A stretch of 15,261 nt of DNA, from contig CAJTWX010000036.1 of the NCBI GenBank assembly GCA_910580155.1, positions 1 through 15,261 of the forward strand, in the 5' to 3' direction. This document shows, in pieces, positions 6,666 through 14,497 of the stretch; position 1 is the stretch's first letter; every line of letters starts with the position of its first letter. The stretch comes from an uncultured Alphaproteobacteria bacterium (GTDB lineage: Bacteria; Pseudomonadota; Alphaproteobacteria; RF32; CAG-239). The position numbers and the translations under genes are program-made. The notes beneath the pieces were generated by a model. That model was not told the origin of the DNA. It saw only the letters and a list, made by a program, of their open reading frames with translations, and did no database searches.

Positions 6666-8189
6666 ATGTTTAAGAGAGCGCAAATGACGAAAGTTGAAAA
6701 AAATAGCAAAACAATATTATTAAAATATATCGCTGAAACAATAATATGGTTGTTATTGGCGTATGCGTTTTACTTTGCCGGATGGACTGTCTTTTTTACG
6801 GAAACCGGTAATGGCGATAATGTCGAACATATTCATTCAACCTGGCTGGTCGCACAGGGTAAAATTCCGTATCGGGATTTTTTTCAGCACCATAATCCAC
6901 TATTATGGTATATGTTTGCACCGTTTATAGGTTTTGGGAGCAATGCGCTCGCATTATTGGATATGGCGCACGCCGTTGGGATTATAGTCGGTATCTTGAC
7001 TTTTTATGTTGTATATAGAATATCTGTCCGTTTTTTTGCCGCATCAAAATTTTCGGCATTATTGAGCCTGTTGGTGTTATGTCCGCCATATTTTTATATT
7101 TATTGTTTTAACTTCAATCCCGATACTTTTATGGCTTTATTTTATTCTGTCGGGCTTTATTATCTGTTTTACTATTGGGAAAAATCGGGGATTTTCTCTT
7201 TGTGTGTGGCATTTACAGCATTCTTTGCAGCATTTTTGTTTACACAAAAGATTTTAATGATTTATGCCGTATTGGGAATTCTAAGCGTTATAATTTTTTA
7301 TAAGCAAAAAGCGCCTTTATCAGATATCGGGTATGCTCTGTTATTGCCTTTGTGCGGTGTTTTGTTATTTGCAGCTTTTTTGTATTCACACGATACATTA
7401 GGAGTTTATTGGCAGTCAAATTATCCCTTTAATATCCGAATGCAGGATTTTTACGGCGATAGGAAAATAGATGTTATAGATTACCGGTGTTTAATCCCAT
7501 CTGCAATATTAGCAACAATAAGTCTCATATACTTTTTTAAATCCGCAAATAAATATTTCAAAATTATTGCGGTATTGTTTGCGATTGAGCTGCCGTTACG
7601 TTGTTTTTATTTTGCAATTTCACCATATTATATGCTGCCTTTAATGATATATATAGCGTGTTTAAACAGCGTGTTATTTGAAAAAATAATGCAAAAATGC
7701 TATCCTGTCATATATATCTTTCTTTGCGGCTGTGTTTATTATGCAGTTATATCCGTGCCCTCTTATGTATCTGCCCGCGGGCAAGACCGAACATTCGCAA
7801 CATACATTTCCCAAAATGTCACGCCTTGTGATTATATATTAAGCAGCTATTTCGGCAATCAGGCTATCAGATCTAAAGATATACATTATTATTGGTCAAT
7901 GCTCGGGCATATTGATATTGTCGGTGCTGAGTTAGGCATAAAACCGATACCCAACCTGACTGAATTGGTTATAAGATATAAACCGAAATTTATCTATGGC
8001 GGTCCGTATTGGAACAGTTATTATCAACACCGCGGGCAAAATATATTTGTACAAGCGGTTGCACCGGAGGTTCTTGAGCAATATTATTTGCCAACCCCGT
8101 TTCCCGATTTTTATATTTTAAGATATGAATATCAGGGAAGAAATTGCCATTTTAATACTCTGACAAAGGAATGGGAATATGCAAATTAA
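6666..8189 (+). CDS. GT-C-like multi-spanning membrane protein, putative glycosyltransferase (paralogue 1)
   Basis: This 507-residue protein has roughly ten hydrophobic segments and a soluble C-terminal part of about 125 residues. After the first membrane segment comes a loop with GDNVEH (D51, E54), then GKIPYRDFFQHHNPLLWY (65-82). The acidic pair in the first outer loop and the 'G-x-IPY-x-DF...NP' layout are what GT-C fold glycosyltransferases show (PMT/ArnT-like enzymes using lipid-phosphate sugars), so a role in moving a sugar onto an envelope acceptor is inferred. Substrate and acceptor are unknown. Two cysteines, C388 in TPCDY and C494 in GRNCHF, are also present in the next gene. The ATG at 6666 has GGA nearby; the ATG at 6684 (GAGAG 5 nt upstream) is an equally good start. 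It follows nth by 46 nt and overlaps the next gene by 11 nt. The gene looks more AT-rich than tsaD or uvrC. Confidence 0.75.
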   Translation: MFKRAQMTKVEKNSKTILLKYIAETIIWLLLAYAFYFAGWTVFFTETGNGDNVEHIHSTWLVAQGKIPYRDFFQHHNPLLWYMFAPFIGFGSNALALLDMAHAVGIIVGILTFYVVYRISVRFFAASKFSALLSLLVLCPPYFYIYCFNFNPDTFMALFYSVGLYYLFYYWEKSGIFSLCVAFTAFFAAFLFTQKILMIYAVLGILSVIIFYKQKAPLSDIGYALLLPLCGVLLFAAFLYSHDTLGVYWQSNYPFNIRMQDFYGDRKIDVIDYRCLIPSAILATISLIYFFKSANKYFKIIAVLFAIELPLRCFYFAISPYYMLPLMIYIACLNSVLFEKIMQKCYPVIYIFLCGCVYYAVISVPSYVSARGQDRTFATYISQNVTPCDYILSSYFGNQAIRSKDIHYYWSMLGHIDIVGAELGIKPIPNLTELVIRYKPKFIYGGPYWNSYYQHRGQNIFVQAVAPEVLEQYYLPTPFPDFYILRYEYQGRNCHFNTLTKEWEYAN

Positions 8190-9657
8190 AAATTTGAAGC
8201 TTTTTTTATGGATGTTTATGGCCGCAATGGTGCTAAGCGGTGTCTACATTTACGGGATAACACTCAAGGCTAACGGCGATAATGTGGAACATCTGCACAC
8301 GTCTTGGCTTATCTGGCAGGGGTATATTCCTTATAAAGATTTTTTTCAACACCATAACCCGCTGACTTGGTATTTATCTGCGCCTCTGGTGGCTGATTTA
8401 ATTGATGATATCCATATTTTTGAGGTGTTTAATATTATTGGTGTTATGACACTGTGTCTTATTGCCTATTATCTGGGAAAAATTATCTGCTTAAACGGTA
8501 CGGGATATTTTGCCGCGTTGTTTACGGCGGCAATTACAATATCGGCATATTCACTGTTATGGTCAACCGACTACCGGCCGGATACATTTATGTATCTGTT
8601 TTTCTTTATCGGATTGTATTATCTGCTTTTACATATTAAAGAAAATTCTCTGCGTTCGCTGGTTATAAGCTTTTTATGTTTCTTTTTAAGCTTTATGTTT
8701 ACACAGAAAGTGCTGCTTAATATGTTAGTTCCTGCCGGAGCGGTAATGTATTGGCTTTGCACCAGACAGATAAAAATAAAGAATTGTCTGTTTGCCCTTA
8801 TTTTGCCGGTGTGTTTGCTGACACTCTTTGCAGGTTATTTATATTCTAATGACGCGCTGGATATATATTGGCGGTCAAACTTTTTGTTTAATATGCATAT
8901 TCCTGATATTTTCGGCAAACATCGCATTATTTTTCCGCCGTTTGAATATATCGACTTTTATATCTTCATTCCTATAGGCGGTATGGCTGCTATTTATTTT
9001 TTATACCGTGGAAATTACATTGAAGTTATCTTCAGCCTGATGTTTATTGAAGAAACTTTTTTACGGATGTTTTATTTTTCGGCCTTTTTGCATTATGTAA
9101 TTTTCTGGCTGTTTACCGGAATTGTTTTGAGCGTGATGTTTATCGGAAAATTTCTACCGTTAAAACGGCCGGCAAGCCTTATCGGCGTGATTTATTTGTT
9201 GTTTATGCTGTTTTATAATTATCAGATGACATATAAAAGAGAAATCGGCAAACGTGACCTTATGCACGGGCACGAATATGCGTTTCAGACCCTGACGCCG
9301 TGCGATTACGCCATTAACGGCTATTATTCAGTTTACAACTTAAAAGCCAAAGACGCCGGATATTATGCTATTTTGCTTGGACAGATAGATGTGTTAGGTG
9401 AAAAAACAGGCATTGCCCCGCGTGATGATTTAAATGAACTTATTAGAACCCAAAAGCCCAAATTGGTTTCCGCTGGAATATATTGGGATACTTACGAAGA
9501 AGAACGGGGAAGAAAAATTGCCGCTCACCAAATAAGTGATTATTTGTTAGACACATACTATGAATATACCGGCATAGGCGATATATTTGTTTTAAAACAG
9601 CAATACCAAAAACGCCACTGCGTATATAATGGCAAAGCTTGGGAATTTATGGATTAG
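8179..9657 (+). CDS. GT-C-like multi-spanning membrane protein, putative glycosyltransferase (paralogue 2)
   Basis: This 492-residue protein is a clear tandem paralogue of the gene before it. In the first outer loop block, 27 of 37 residues are identical, including GDNVEH (D34, E37) and YKDFFQHHNPL. FTQK recurs in a membrane segment of both, and the C-terminal domain keeps TPCDY (C375), a 'YxxLLGQIDVLGE..GI' stretch, a 'KPK...YW..Y...RG' stretch and a late Cys (C481). Roughly ten membrane segments are visible. As with its neighbour, a GT-C type lipid-linked sugar transferase is the best guess; the family is not recognised. The ATG at 8179 lies inside the end of the upstream gene with AAGGA about 8 nt before it, so translational coupling is likely. 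uvrC follows after only 2 nt, which ties this membrane pair into the same transcript as the repair genes. Confidence 0.75.
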   Translation: MQIKNLKLFLWMFMAAMVLSGVYIYGITLKANGDNVEHLHTSWLIWQGYIPYKDFFQHHNPLTWYLSAPLVADLIDDIHIFEVFNIIGVMTLCLIAYYLGKIICLNGTGYFAALFTAAITISAYSLLWSTDYRPDTFMYLFFFIGLYYLLLHIKENSLRSLVISFLCFFLSFMFTQKVLLNMLVPAGAVMYWLCTRQIKIKNCLFALILPVCLLTLFAGYLYSNDALDIYWRSNFLFNMHIPDIFGKHRIIFPPFEYIDFYIFIPIGGMAAIYFLYRGNYIEVIFSLMFIEETFLRMFYFSAFLHYVIFWLFTGIVLSVMFIGKFLPLKRPASLIGVIYLLFMLFYNYQMTYKREIGKRDLMHGHEYAFQTLTPCDYAINGYYSVYNLKAKDAGYYAILLGQIDVLGEKTGIAPRDDLNELIRTQKPKLVSAGIYWDTYEEERGRKIAAHQISDYLLDTYYEYTGIGDIFVLKQQYQKRHCVYNGKAWEFMD

Positions 9658-9659
9658 AA

Positions 9660-11465
9660 ATGTTTGATATTAAGCTCGGACTAAGCATATTGTGTGAGAA
9701 TGTCAAGGTTGCGCCCGAAGCTCCGGGGGTTTACCGTATGCTTAATGAAAACGGCGAAGTCTTATATGTCGGCAAAGCAAAAAATATAAAAAAACGCATT
9801 GTTGCTTATACACGTATAGAGAAATTGACTATCCGTCTGCAAAGAATGGTTGCCGAAGTCCGTAAGATGGAATTTATTATTGTTGAAAATGAAAACCGTG
9901 CTTTGGTGGTTGAAAATGAGCTGATAAAAAAACTTCATCCTAAATATAATATCTTACTTAAAGATGATAAATCCTACCCCCACCTGATGCTCAATCTGCG
10001 GGATGACTATCCGGCTTTGCGCAAATTCAGAGGAAACCGCGGCAGCAGCTGTAAATATTTCGGGCCATATGCCAGTGCTACAGATGTTAATAATGTGATG
10101 GATATTATTCAAAAAATTTTTATGCTTCGCAGTTGTCGCGACAATGTTTTTCATAACCGCGAACGCCCGTGTCTTTTATATCAGATAAAACGGTGCACGG
10201 CTCCCTGTGTCGGTAAAATCAGCCAAGAAGAGTATCAACAGCTTGTAAAAGAGGTTGTAGCATTTCTGGAGGGTAAAAATGTTTCTATACAGGAAGAATT
10301 GTCGCAAAAAATGCAAAAAGCAAGTGAAGAGCAAAATTTTGAACAGGCGATTATTTTTAGAGAGCGCATCAAAGCTCTGACCGGCATCCAAAATCACGCC
10401 AATCTGGAATATGGCGGTTTAAAATCCGTTGATATTATAGCCATAGCACAAAAAGACGACTGGTATTGTATTGAAATCTTTTTTATCCGCGGCGGGCAAA
10501 ATTGTGGCAATGCGCCATATTTTATTAGAAAAACCGAAGAAGCAACAGCAGCAGAAGTTCTGGAAGCCTTTATAAGTACGTTTTATACCAGCCATCTTAC
10601 CCCTAAAGAAATATATGTGTCTGAACAGTTGGAAAATAAAGATTTTTTGGAAGACGCGCTGGCTGTAAAAATTGACACTTTTTCCAAAGGAAACAAATTT
10701 AAACTGATTGAAAATGCCAAGAAAAACGCTCTGGCGGCCATTGAGCGGCGATTGGCTGAAAATAAAAGTATTCTTTCTAATTTGAAAGAAATGAAAACCT
10801 GTTTTGACCTGCAGCGATTACCGGAGCGCATCGAGATTTATGATAACTCCCATAATCAGGGAACATACGCCGTCGGCGCAATGGTGGTTGCTACACCAGA
10901 AGGATTTGATAAAAAATCGTATCGGACATTTAATATCAAGAACCCCAAAATTACCAACGACGACTTTGCAATGATGAAAGAGGTGCTTAAACGCCGTTTT
11001 GACCGTATGACGCCGGAAAATAAGCCTGATGTGATTTTGCTTGATGGCGGGCTGGGGCAACTTCACGCTGTGCACGAAAGCCTAAAGGATTATGACTTGG
11101 GCGGAATCAGCATTATTGCCATTTCCAAAGGTGTTGACCGCAATGCTGGAAAAGAGTTTTATCATCAAATCGGCAAAGAGAGCTTTGCATTGCCATATCG
11201 CTCGGCAATAGCGTTTTATTTGCAAAACCTTCGCGATGAAGCACACCGCTTTGCTATTGGCACACACCGTAAAAAACGTGGTAAATCAATGAGTAAATCT
11301 GGACTTGATGATATTGAAGGTATCGGCGCAAAGCGCAAGCGTGATTTACTGAATCATTTTGGCTCAGTGGAAATAATAAAAGATGCGTCGGTTGAAGACA
11401 TTGCTAAAGTTTCCGGAATCAATAAAAAAACGGCTGAAAACATTTATAATTACTTCCATAAATAA
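9660..11465 (+). CDS. uvrC: UvrC, excinuclease ABC subunit C
   Basis: UvrC makes the dual incisions of nucleotide-excision repair on the UvrB-DNA complex. The 601-residue protein has all parts in order: an N-terminal GIY-YIG nuclease (GVY at 23-25, YVG at 36-38, then KAKN); a four-cysteine region (RSC, RPC, KRC, APC) in the place where UvrC binds an Fe-S cluster; a UVR domain that contacts UvrB (SEEQNFEQAIIFRERI); the RNase H-like C-terminal nuclease (EIYDNSH, VILLDGGLGQL); and tandem helix-hairpin-helix motifs at the end (LDDIEGIGAKRK, VSGINKKTAENI). The frame opens earlier at TTG 9639 inside the upstream gene, but ATG 9660 with GGA 6 nt before it is preferred. The pairing with pgsA downstream is the common proteobacterial uvrC-pgsA order. 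Confidence 0.96.
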   Translation: MFDIKLGLSILCENVKVAPEAPGVYRMLNENGEVLYVGKAKNIKKRIVAYTRIEKLTIRLQRMVAEVRKMEFIIVENENRALVVENELIKKLHPKYNILLKDDKSYPHLMLNLRDDYPALRKFRGNRGSSCKYFGPYASATDVNNVMDIIQKIFMLRSCRDNVFHNRERPCLLYQIKRCTAPCVGKISQEEYQQLVKEVVAFLEGKNVSIQEELSQKMQKASEEQNFEQAIIFRERIKALTGIQNHANLEYGGLKSVDIIAIAQKDDWYCIEIFFIRGGQNCGNAPYFIRKTEEATAAEVLEAFISTFYTSHLTPKEIYVSEQLENKDFLEDALAVKIDTFSKGNKFKLIENAKKNALAAIERRLAENKSILSNLKEMKTCFDLQRLPERIEIYDNSHNQGTYAVGAMVVATPEGFDKKSYRTFNIKNPKITNDDFAMMKEVLKRRFDRMTPENKPDVILLDGGLGQLHAVHESLKDYDLGGISIIAISKGVDRNAGKEFYHQIGKESFALPYRSAIAFYLQNLRDEAHRFAIGTHRKKRGKSMSKSGLDDIEGIGAKRKRDLLNHFGSVEIIKDASVEDIAKVSGINKKTAENIYNYFHK

Positions 11466-11475
11466 AAAAACGAAT

Positions 11476-11481
11476 TATAAT
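11476..11481 (+). promoter_or_regulatory. Possible -10 hexamer ahead of pgsA
   Basis: A perfect TATAAT lies in the 57-nt gap between uvrC and pgsA, 41 nt before the pgsA start. No convincing -35 is seen at the right distance, and the region is AT-rich enough for chance matches, so an internal promoter for pgsA-ompR-envZ is only a possibility. Confidence 0.25.
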
Positions 11482-11522
11482 CAAAAATAAATTGTACTCA
11501 GGTTATTAGAAAGGAAAGTGTC

Positions 11523-12113
11523 GTGTATAATCTGCCGAACATGTTGACTATTTCAAGAATTGCGGTTATTCCGCTCGTCTTTTTGTCGGTTTACTTTGAT
11601 TGTCGTTTTTATACCTATTTTGCCGGTATTCTGTTTATATCAGCCTCTATCACAGACTATTACGATGGTAAACTGGCACGTGCCCGCGGTGAGGTTTCCG
11701 CGTTTGGGCGCTTGCTTGACCCCATTGCAGATAAGCTTTTGGTGGCAGCAGCCTTAGTCGTTTTTCTGGCAAAACCAAATATGCTTCACCCGATATCATA
11801 TATTCCGGTTTTCGTGATTTTATGCCGTGAATTATTAGTTTCCGGTTTACGCGAATTTTTGCGTGAGGTTAATGTCGGGCTGCCGGTAACGCGTTTGGCA
11901 AAATGGAAAACAGGTTTTCAGATGACGGCATTGGCAATGATCTTCTTTAAAGGCTGGCTGTTTTGGGGAACGTTAGGCGAGGTTTTGCTTTGGGTTGCCG
12001 GCGTTTTGACATTTATTACCGGATATCAATATTTTGCAAAAACATTAGATTATATCAGAGCAGAAAATCAACAGCAAACAACAAAGAAATCTGCTGAAAA
12101 AGCAAAAAAATAA
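11523..12113 (+). CDS. pgsA: CDP-diacylglycerol-glycerol-3-phosphate 3-phosphatidyltransferase
   Basis: PgsA makes phosphatidylglycerophosphate from CDP-diacylglycerol and glycerol-3-phosphate in the inner membrane, the committed step to phosphatidylglycerol and cardiolipin. The 196-residue protein has several membrane segments and the complete CDP-alcohol phosphotransferase motif D-x2-D-G-x2-A-R-x8-G-x3-D-x3-D (TDYYDGKLARA through FGRLLDPIADK). The N-terminal NLPNMLTISRI is typical of PgsA. The start is GTG at 11523 with AAGGA upstream; no better ATG precedes the conserved N-terminus. The C-terminus is a Lys/Gln-rich cytoplasmic tail. It follows uvrC by 57 nt, and ompR follows after 12 nt. 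Confidence 0.94.
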   Translation: MYNLPNMLTISRIAVIPLVFLSVYFDCRFYTYFAGILFISASITDYYDGKLARARGEVSAFGRLLDPIADKLLVAAALVVFLAKPNMLHPISYIPVFVILCRELLVSGLREFLREVNVGLPVTRLAKWKTGFQMTALAMIFFKGWLFWGTLGEVLLWVAGVLTFITGYQYFAKTLDYIRAENQQQTTKKSAEKAKK

Positions 12114-12125
12114 AGGTTTCTCATA

Positions 12126-12815
12126 ATGCAAGAGGCGCAAAAGCATATTTTGGTCGTTGATGACGATACGCGTTTAAGGAGCCTCCTTCAACGATATTTA
12201 AGAGAACAGGGTTTTCTTGTTTCAGCAGCAAAAGATGCCGCTGATGCTGAAGCCCTGTTGGTTGTTTATAAATTTGATATCCTAATTGTTGATATTATGA
12301 TGCCTAAAGTGACCGGAACAGAGTTTTTGCGCCAATTAAGAGCGGCAAACAATACAACGCCGGTTATATTGCTGACGGCAATGGGAGAAGCGCAAGACCG
12401 GATTAACGGTCTGGAAACCGGAGCAGATGACTATGTGCCGAAACCCTTTGAACCCAAAGAGCTTGTTTTGCGTATCAATAATATTCTGCGGCGGACTGTT
12501 CAGGCAAAGGAACAGTCGTCCAAATTGTTGTTTAATGGTATCACATATGATTTGGACAAAGGCGAATTGCGAGATATTGATGGAAACATTATTCATATAA
12601 CGCCGGTAGAGCGTACTTTACTGACCTTATTCGGGCGTAAAGCCGGCGATGTACATACACGAGAAGAACTTGCGGATATTCTTGGTGTTGGCGAAAATTT
12701 GCGCACGGTTGATGTTCAAATTACCCGATTGCGCAAAAAAATTGAAACAGATACCAAAAATCCGCGTTATCTGCAAACAGTGCGCGGTAAAGGGTATATG
12801 TTAATTTCTGAATAA
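12126..12815 (+). CDS. ompR: OmpR-family response regulator
   Basis: This 229-residue DNA-binding response regulator has a receiver domain with the acidic pocket VDDD (11-14), phospho-acceptor D56 in LIVDIMMP, T84 in LLTAMGE and K106 in PKPFEP. A C-terminal winged helix of OmpR/PhoB type follows (about 130-227; TPVERTLLTLF, then VDVQITRLRKKIE and TVRGKGYML). The N-terminal run VVDDDTRLRSLLQRYLREQGF is close to OmpR proper rather than to PhoB or ChvI, which is why the symbol is given; the target genes in this organism are unknown. It lies 12 nt after pgsA and 11 nt before the kinase gene, so the pair is translated from one transcript. Confidence 0.93.
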   Translation: MQEAQKHILVVDDDTRLRSLLQRYLREQGFLVSAAKDAADAEALLVVYKFDILIVDIMMPKVTGTEFLRQLRAANNTTPVILLTAMGEAQDRINGLETGADDYVPKPFEPKELVLRINNILRRTVQAKEQSSKLLFNGITYDLDKGELRDIDGNIIHITPVERTLLTLFGRKAGDVHTREELADILGVGENLRTVDVQITRLRKKIETDTKNPRYLQTVRGKGYMLISE

Positions 12816-12826
12816 AGGAGAGTAAA

Positions 12827-14188
12827 ATGCATATTAAATTCCCAGAAAAAACGGAAAAATTTTTGCAGTACTTAAAGCTTAAGCTGCTGCCGAATACCTT
12901 GTTTTTCCGTACAATGTTATTGATTTTTGTTCCATTGATTATGGTTCAGGTTGTGTCGGTTTATGCCTTTTTTAATGGTAATTGGGAAAAGGTTGGCAAA
13001 AGACTGTCAGATAATCTCTCCAATAATATCGCCGTCGCAATAGAAATGACCAGTAAAAATCCGTCTTTATTGCCCGAAATTCAAGCTTTGTATGAAAATG
13101 AGTACAATATGAAATTTGAGCTGATAACCGGTGATAAACAATTAGCTGTAAAAACCGACACACATTACGGAGCAGAATATAAAATTGTAACTGGATTTTT
13201 GGAAGAGTCGCTGCATAAGAAATTTCCGCAGGCTATAACTAATGTATATTTGATGAATGGTCGTGATGATGTGGTTGTTTTGGTGGAAACACCAATGGGG
13301 TTGTACCGTTTTATAACCTTAACGAAAAAGATTTTCAGCACCTCAATTTTCGGTTTTGTTGCGTGGATGATCGGCACCTCGCTACTGCTTTTTTTGGTAG
13401 CAACATTGTTTTTGCGCATTCAAGTCCGTTCAATTGCCACATTGGCGCAGGTTGCGGAAGATTTCGGTAAAGGCATCAACACACCGTTTAAGCCTTATGG
13501 CTCTTCAGAAGTCAGAAAAGCAGGTATTGCATTTATTAAGATGAAAGAACGTATTCAAAAACAAATTTCTGAACGAACACAAATGCTCGCCGGCGTATCG
13601 CACGACCTGCGTACACCGCTAACACGTATGCGTCTGCAACTGGCAATGTTGCCCGAGACTCCTGATAACAAAGAATTTGTTGAAGATATCGGCGAGATGG
13701 AAAAAATGTTGGATGGCTATCTGGCTTTTGTTTCCGGCGAAGGCGGAGAGAAAAATACTTTTGTGGATATGAATGAGCTGATTTTAAGCATTATTAACAA
13801 ATTTCGTAACACCAAAGCAATGATTCGCTATTCTACCAATGACCAAGTCAGTGCTATTCAAGGGCGCGAACAAGCTCTTAAACGTGCAGTTACAAACATT
13901 ATCTCCAACGCTTTTAATTATGGTAATACCGTCGCTGTTGCACTGGAAAGCAATAATAACAAGCTGGAGATAACGGTTGATGATGACGGGCCGGGGATTC
14001 CGCCCGAGAAACGAGAGGAAGTATTTAAAGCTTTTTACCGGCTGGACGAGTCGCGCAATAAAGAAACCGGCGGTGTTGGCTTAGGGCTTTCTATTGCCCG
14101 TGATATCATTACTTCTCACGGCGGAAAAATTGAGTTAACCGATAGCGAATTAGGAGGCTTGAGGGTACTCATTTCTATTCCCTTATAA
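12827..14188 (+). CDS. envZ: EnvZ-like sensor histidine kinase
   Basis: This 453-residue inner-membrane sensor is the partner of the adjacent response regulator. Membrane segments at about 29-49 and 174-196 frame a periplasmic domain of roughly 120 residues. A HAMP linker (about 197-249) and the dimerisation helix with AGVSHDLRTPLTR (phospho-acceptor H259) follow. The ATP-binding domain shows the N box (NIISNAFNYG), G1 (DDDGPGIP), F box (FKAFYRLD) and G2 (GGVGLGLSIAR). The H-box sequence is that of the EnvZ class. The signal sensed cannot be read from the sequence; envelope or osmotic stress is the family expectation. The ATG at 12827 has AGGAG upstream. It is the last gene of the plus-strand run, followed by hairpins and terminators. 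Confidence 0.92.
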   Translation: MHIKFPEKTEKFLQYLKLKLLPNTLFFRTMLLIFVPLIMVQVVSVYAFFNGNWEKVGKRLSDNLSNNIAVAIEMTSKNPSLLPEIQALYENEYNMKFELITGDKQLAVKTDTHYGAEYKIVTGFLEESLHKKFPQAITNVYLMNGRDDVVVLVETPMGLYRFITLTKKIFSTSIFGFVAWMIGTSLLLFLVATLFLRIQVRSIATLAQVAEDFGKGINTPFKPYGSSEVRKAGIAFIKMKERIQKQISERTQMLAGVSHDLRTPLTRMRLQLAMLPETPDNKEFVEDIGEMEKMLDGYLAFVSGEGGEKNTFVDMNELILSIINKFRNTKAMIRYSTNDQVSAIQGREQALKRAVTNIISNAFNYGNTVAVALESNNNKLEITVDDDGPGIPPEKREEVFKAFYRLDESRNKETGGVGLGLSIARDIITSHGGKIELTDSELGGLRVLISIPL

Positions 14189-14239
14189 CTCTCACATACG
14201 AAAATATGTGTTCCGCAGTAAACAAATTTAATTGCGGAA

Positions 14240-14265
14240 AAGAAGGAGGCCAAAGCCTCCTTCTT
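14240..14265 (+). terminator. Terminator-like hairpin after envZ
   Basis: A perfect 11-bp stem (14240-14250 with 14255-14265; AAGAAGGAGGC/GCCTCCTTCTT) has a CAAA loop and is followed by GCATTTT. The stem is strong but the U-run is short and delayed. It is the first credible end of the tsaD-to-envZ transcript, 51 nt past the envZ stop. Confidence 0.65.
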
Positions 14266-14379
14266 GCATTTTGAGATATAAAACAGATTATTAAAACTTA
14301 GAAAATATAAAAAAACATTGTAGTCATTCCAAATAAAAAAGCACACCACCAGCTTAGACGGTTGTTTTCGAAATATAAT

Positions 14380-14408
14380 AAGCCTCCCTTTTTTATAAGG
14401 GGAGGCTT
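14380..14408 (+). terminator. Second rho-independent terminator, probably bidirectional
   Basis: A 9-bp stem (14380-14388 with 14400-14408; AAGCCTCCC/GGGAGGCTT) has an 11-nt loop and is followed by a clean T-run (14407-14412) on the plus strand. On the minus strand it is followed by TTATTATATTT, so it may also serve the convergent Cys-rich gene whose stop is about 90 nt away. Confidence 0.72.
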
Positions 14409-14497
14409 TTTTAAGAGGTAAACAAGTTAACAATCTTAATATAAATCACTTTATACCTGTCAACCAATGCAAGATATTTTACATCATATTTATTATA

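Larger units (their letters stand above)
14189..14497. other. Gene-free region between envZ and the right-hand Cys-rich gene
   Basis: No coding frame is supported in these 309 bases. They hold three directly abutting hairpins (14193-14210, 14211-14239, 14240-14265), an unstructured AT-rich stretch with a CACCACCAGC run at about 14343-14353, and a second terminator hairpin at 14380-14408. The two genes on either side are convergent, so the region should contain transcript ends rather than gene starts. No tRNA or known RNA fold is seen. Confidence 0.55.

Noticed and set aside
7772..7783. The palindrome TGCCCGCGGGCA, also found at 4301-4312 within mic60
   Set aside because: A 12-bp GC-rich palindrome twice in an AT-rich window looked like a binding or modification site. 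Both copies encode Ala-Arg-Gly-Gln with the same codons (on opposite strands), so shared codon use is a sufficient explanation.
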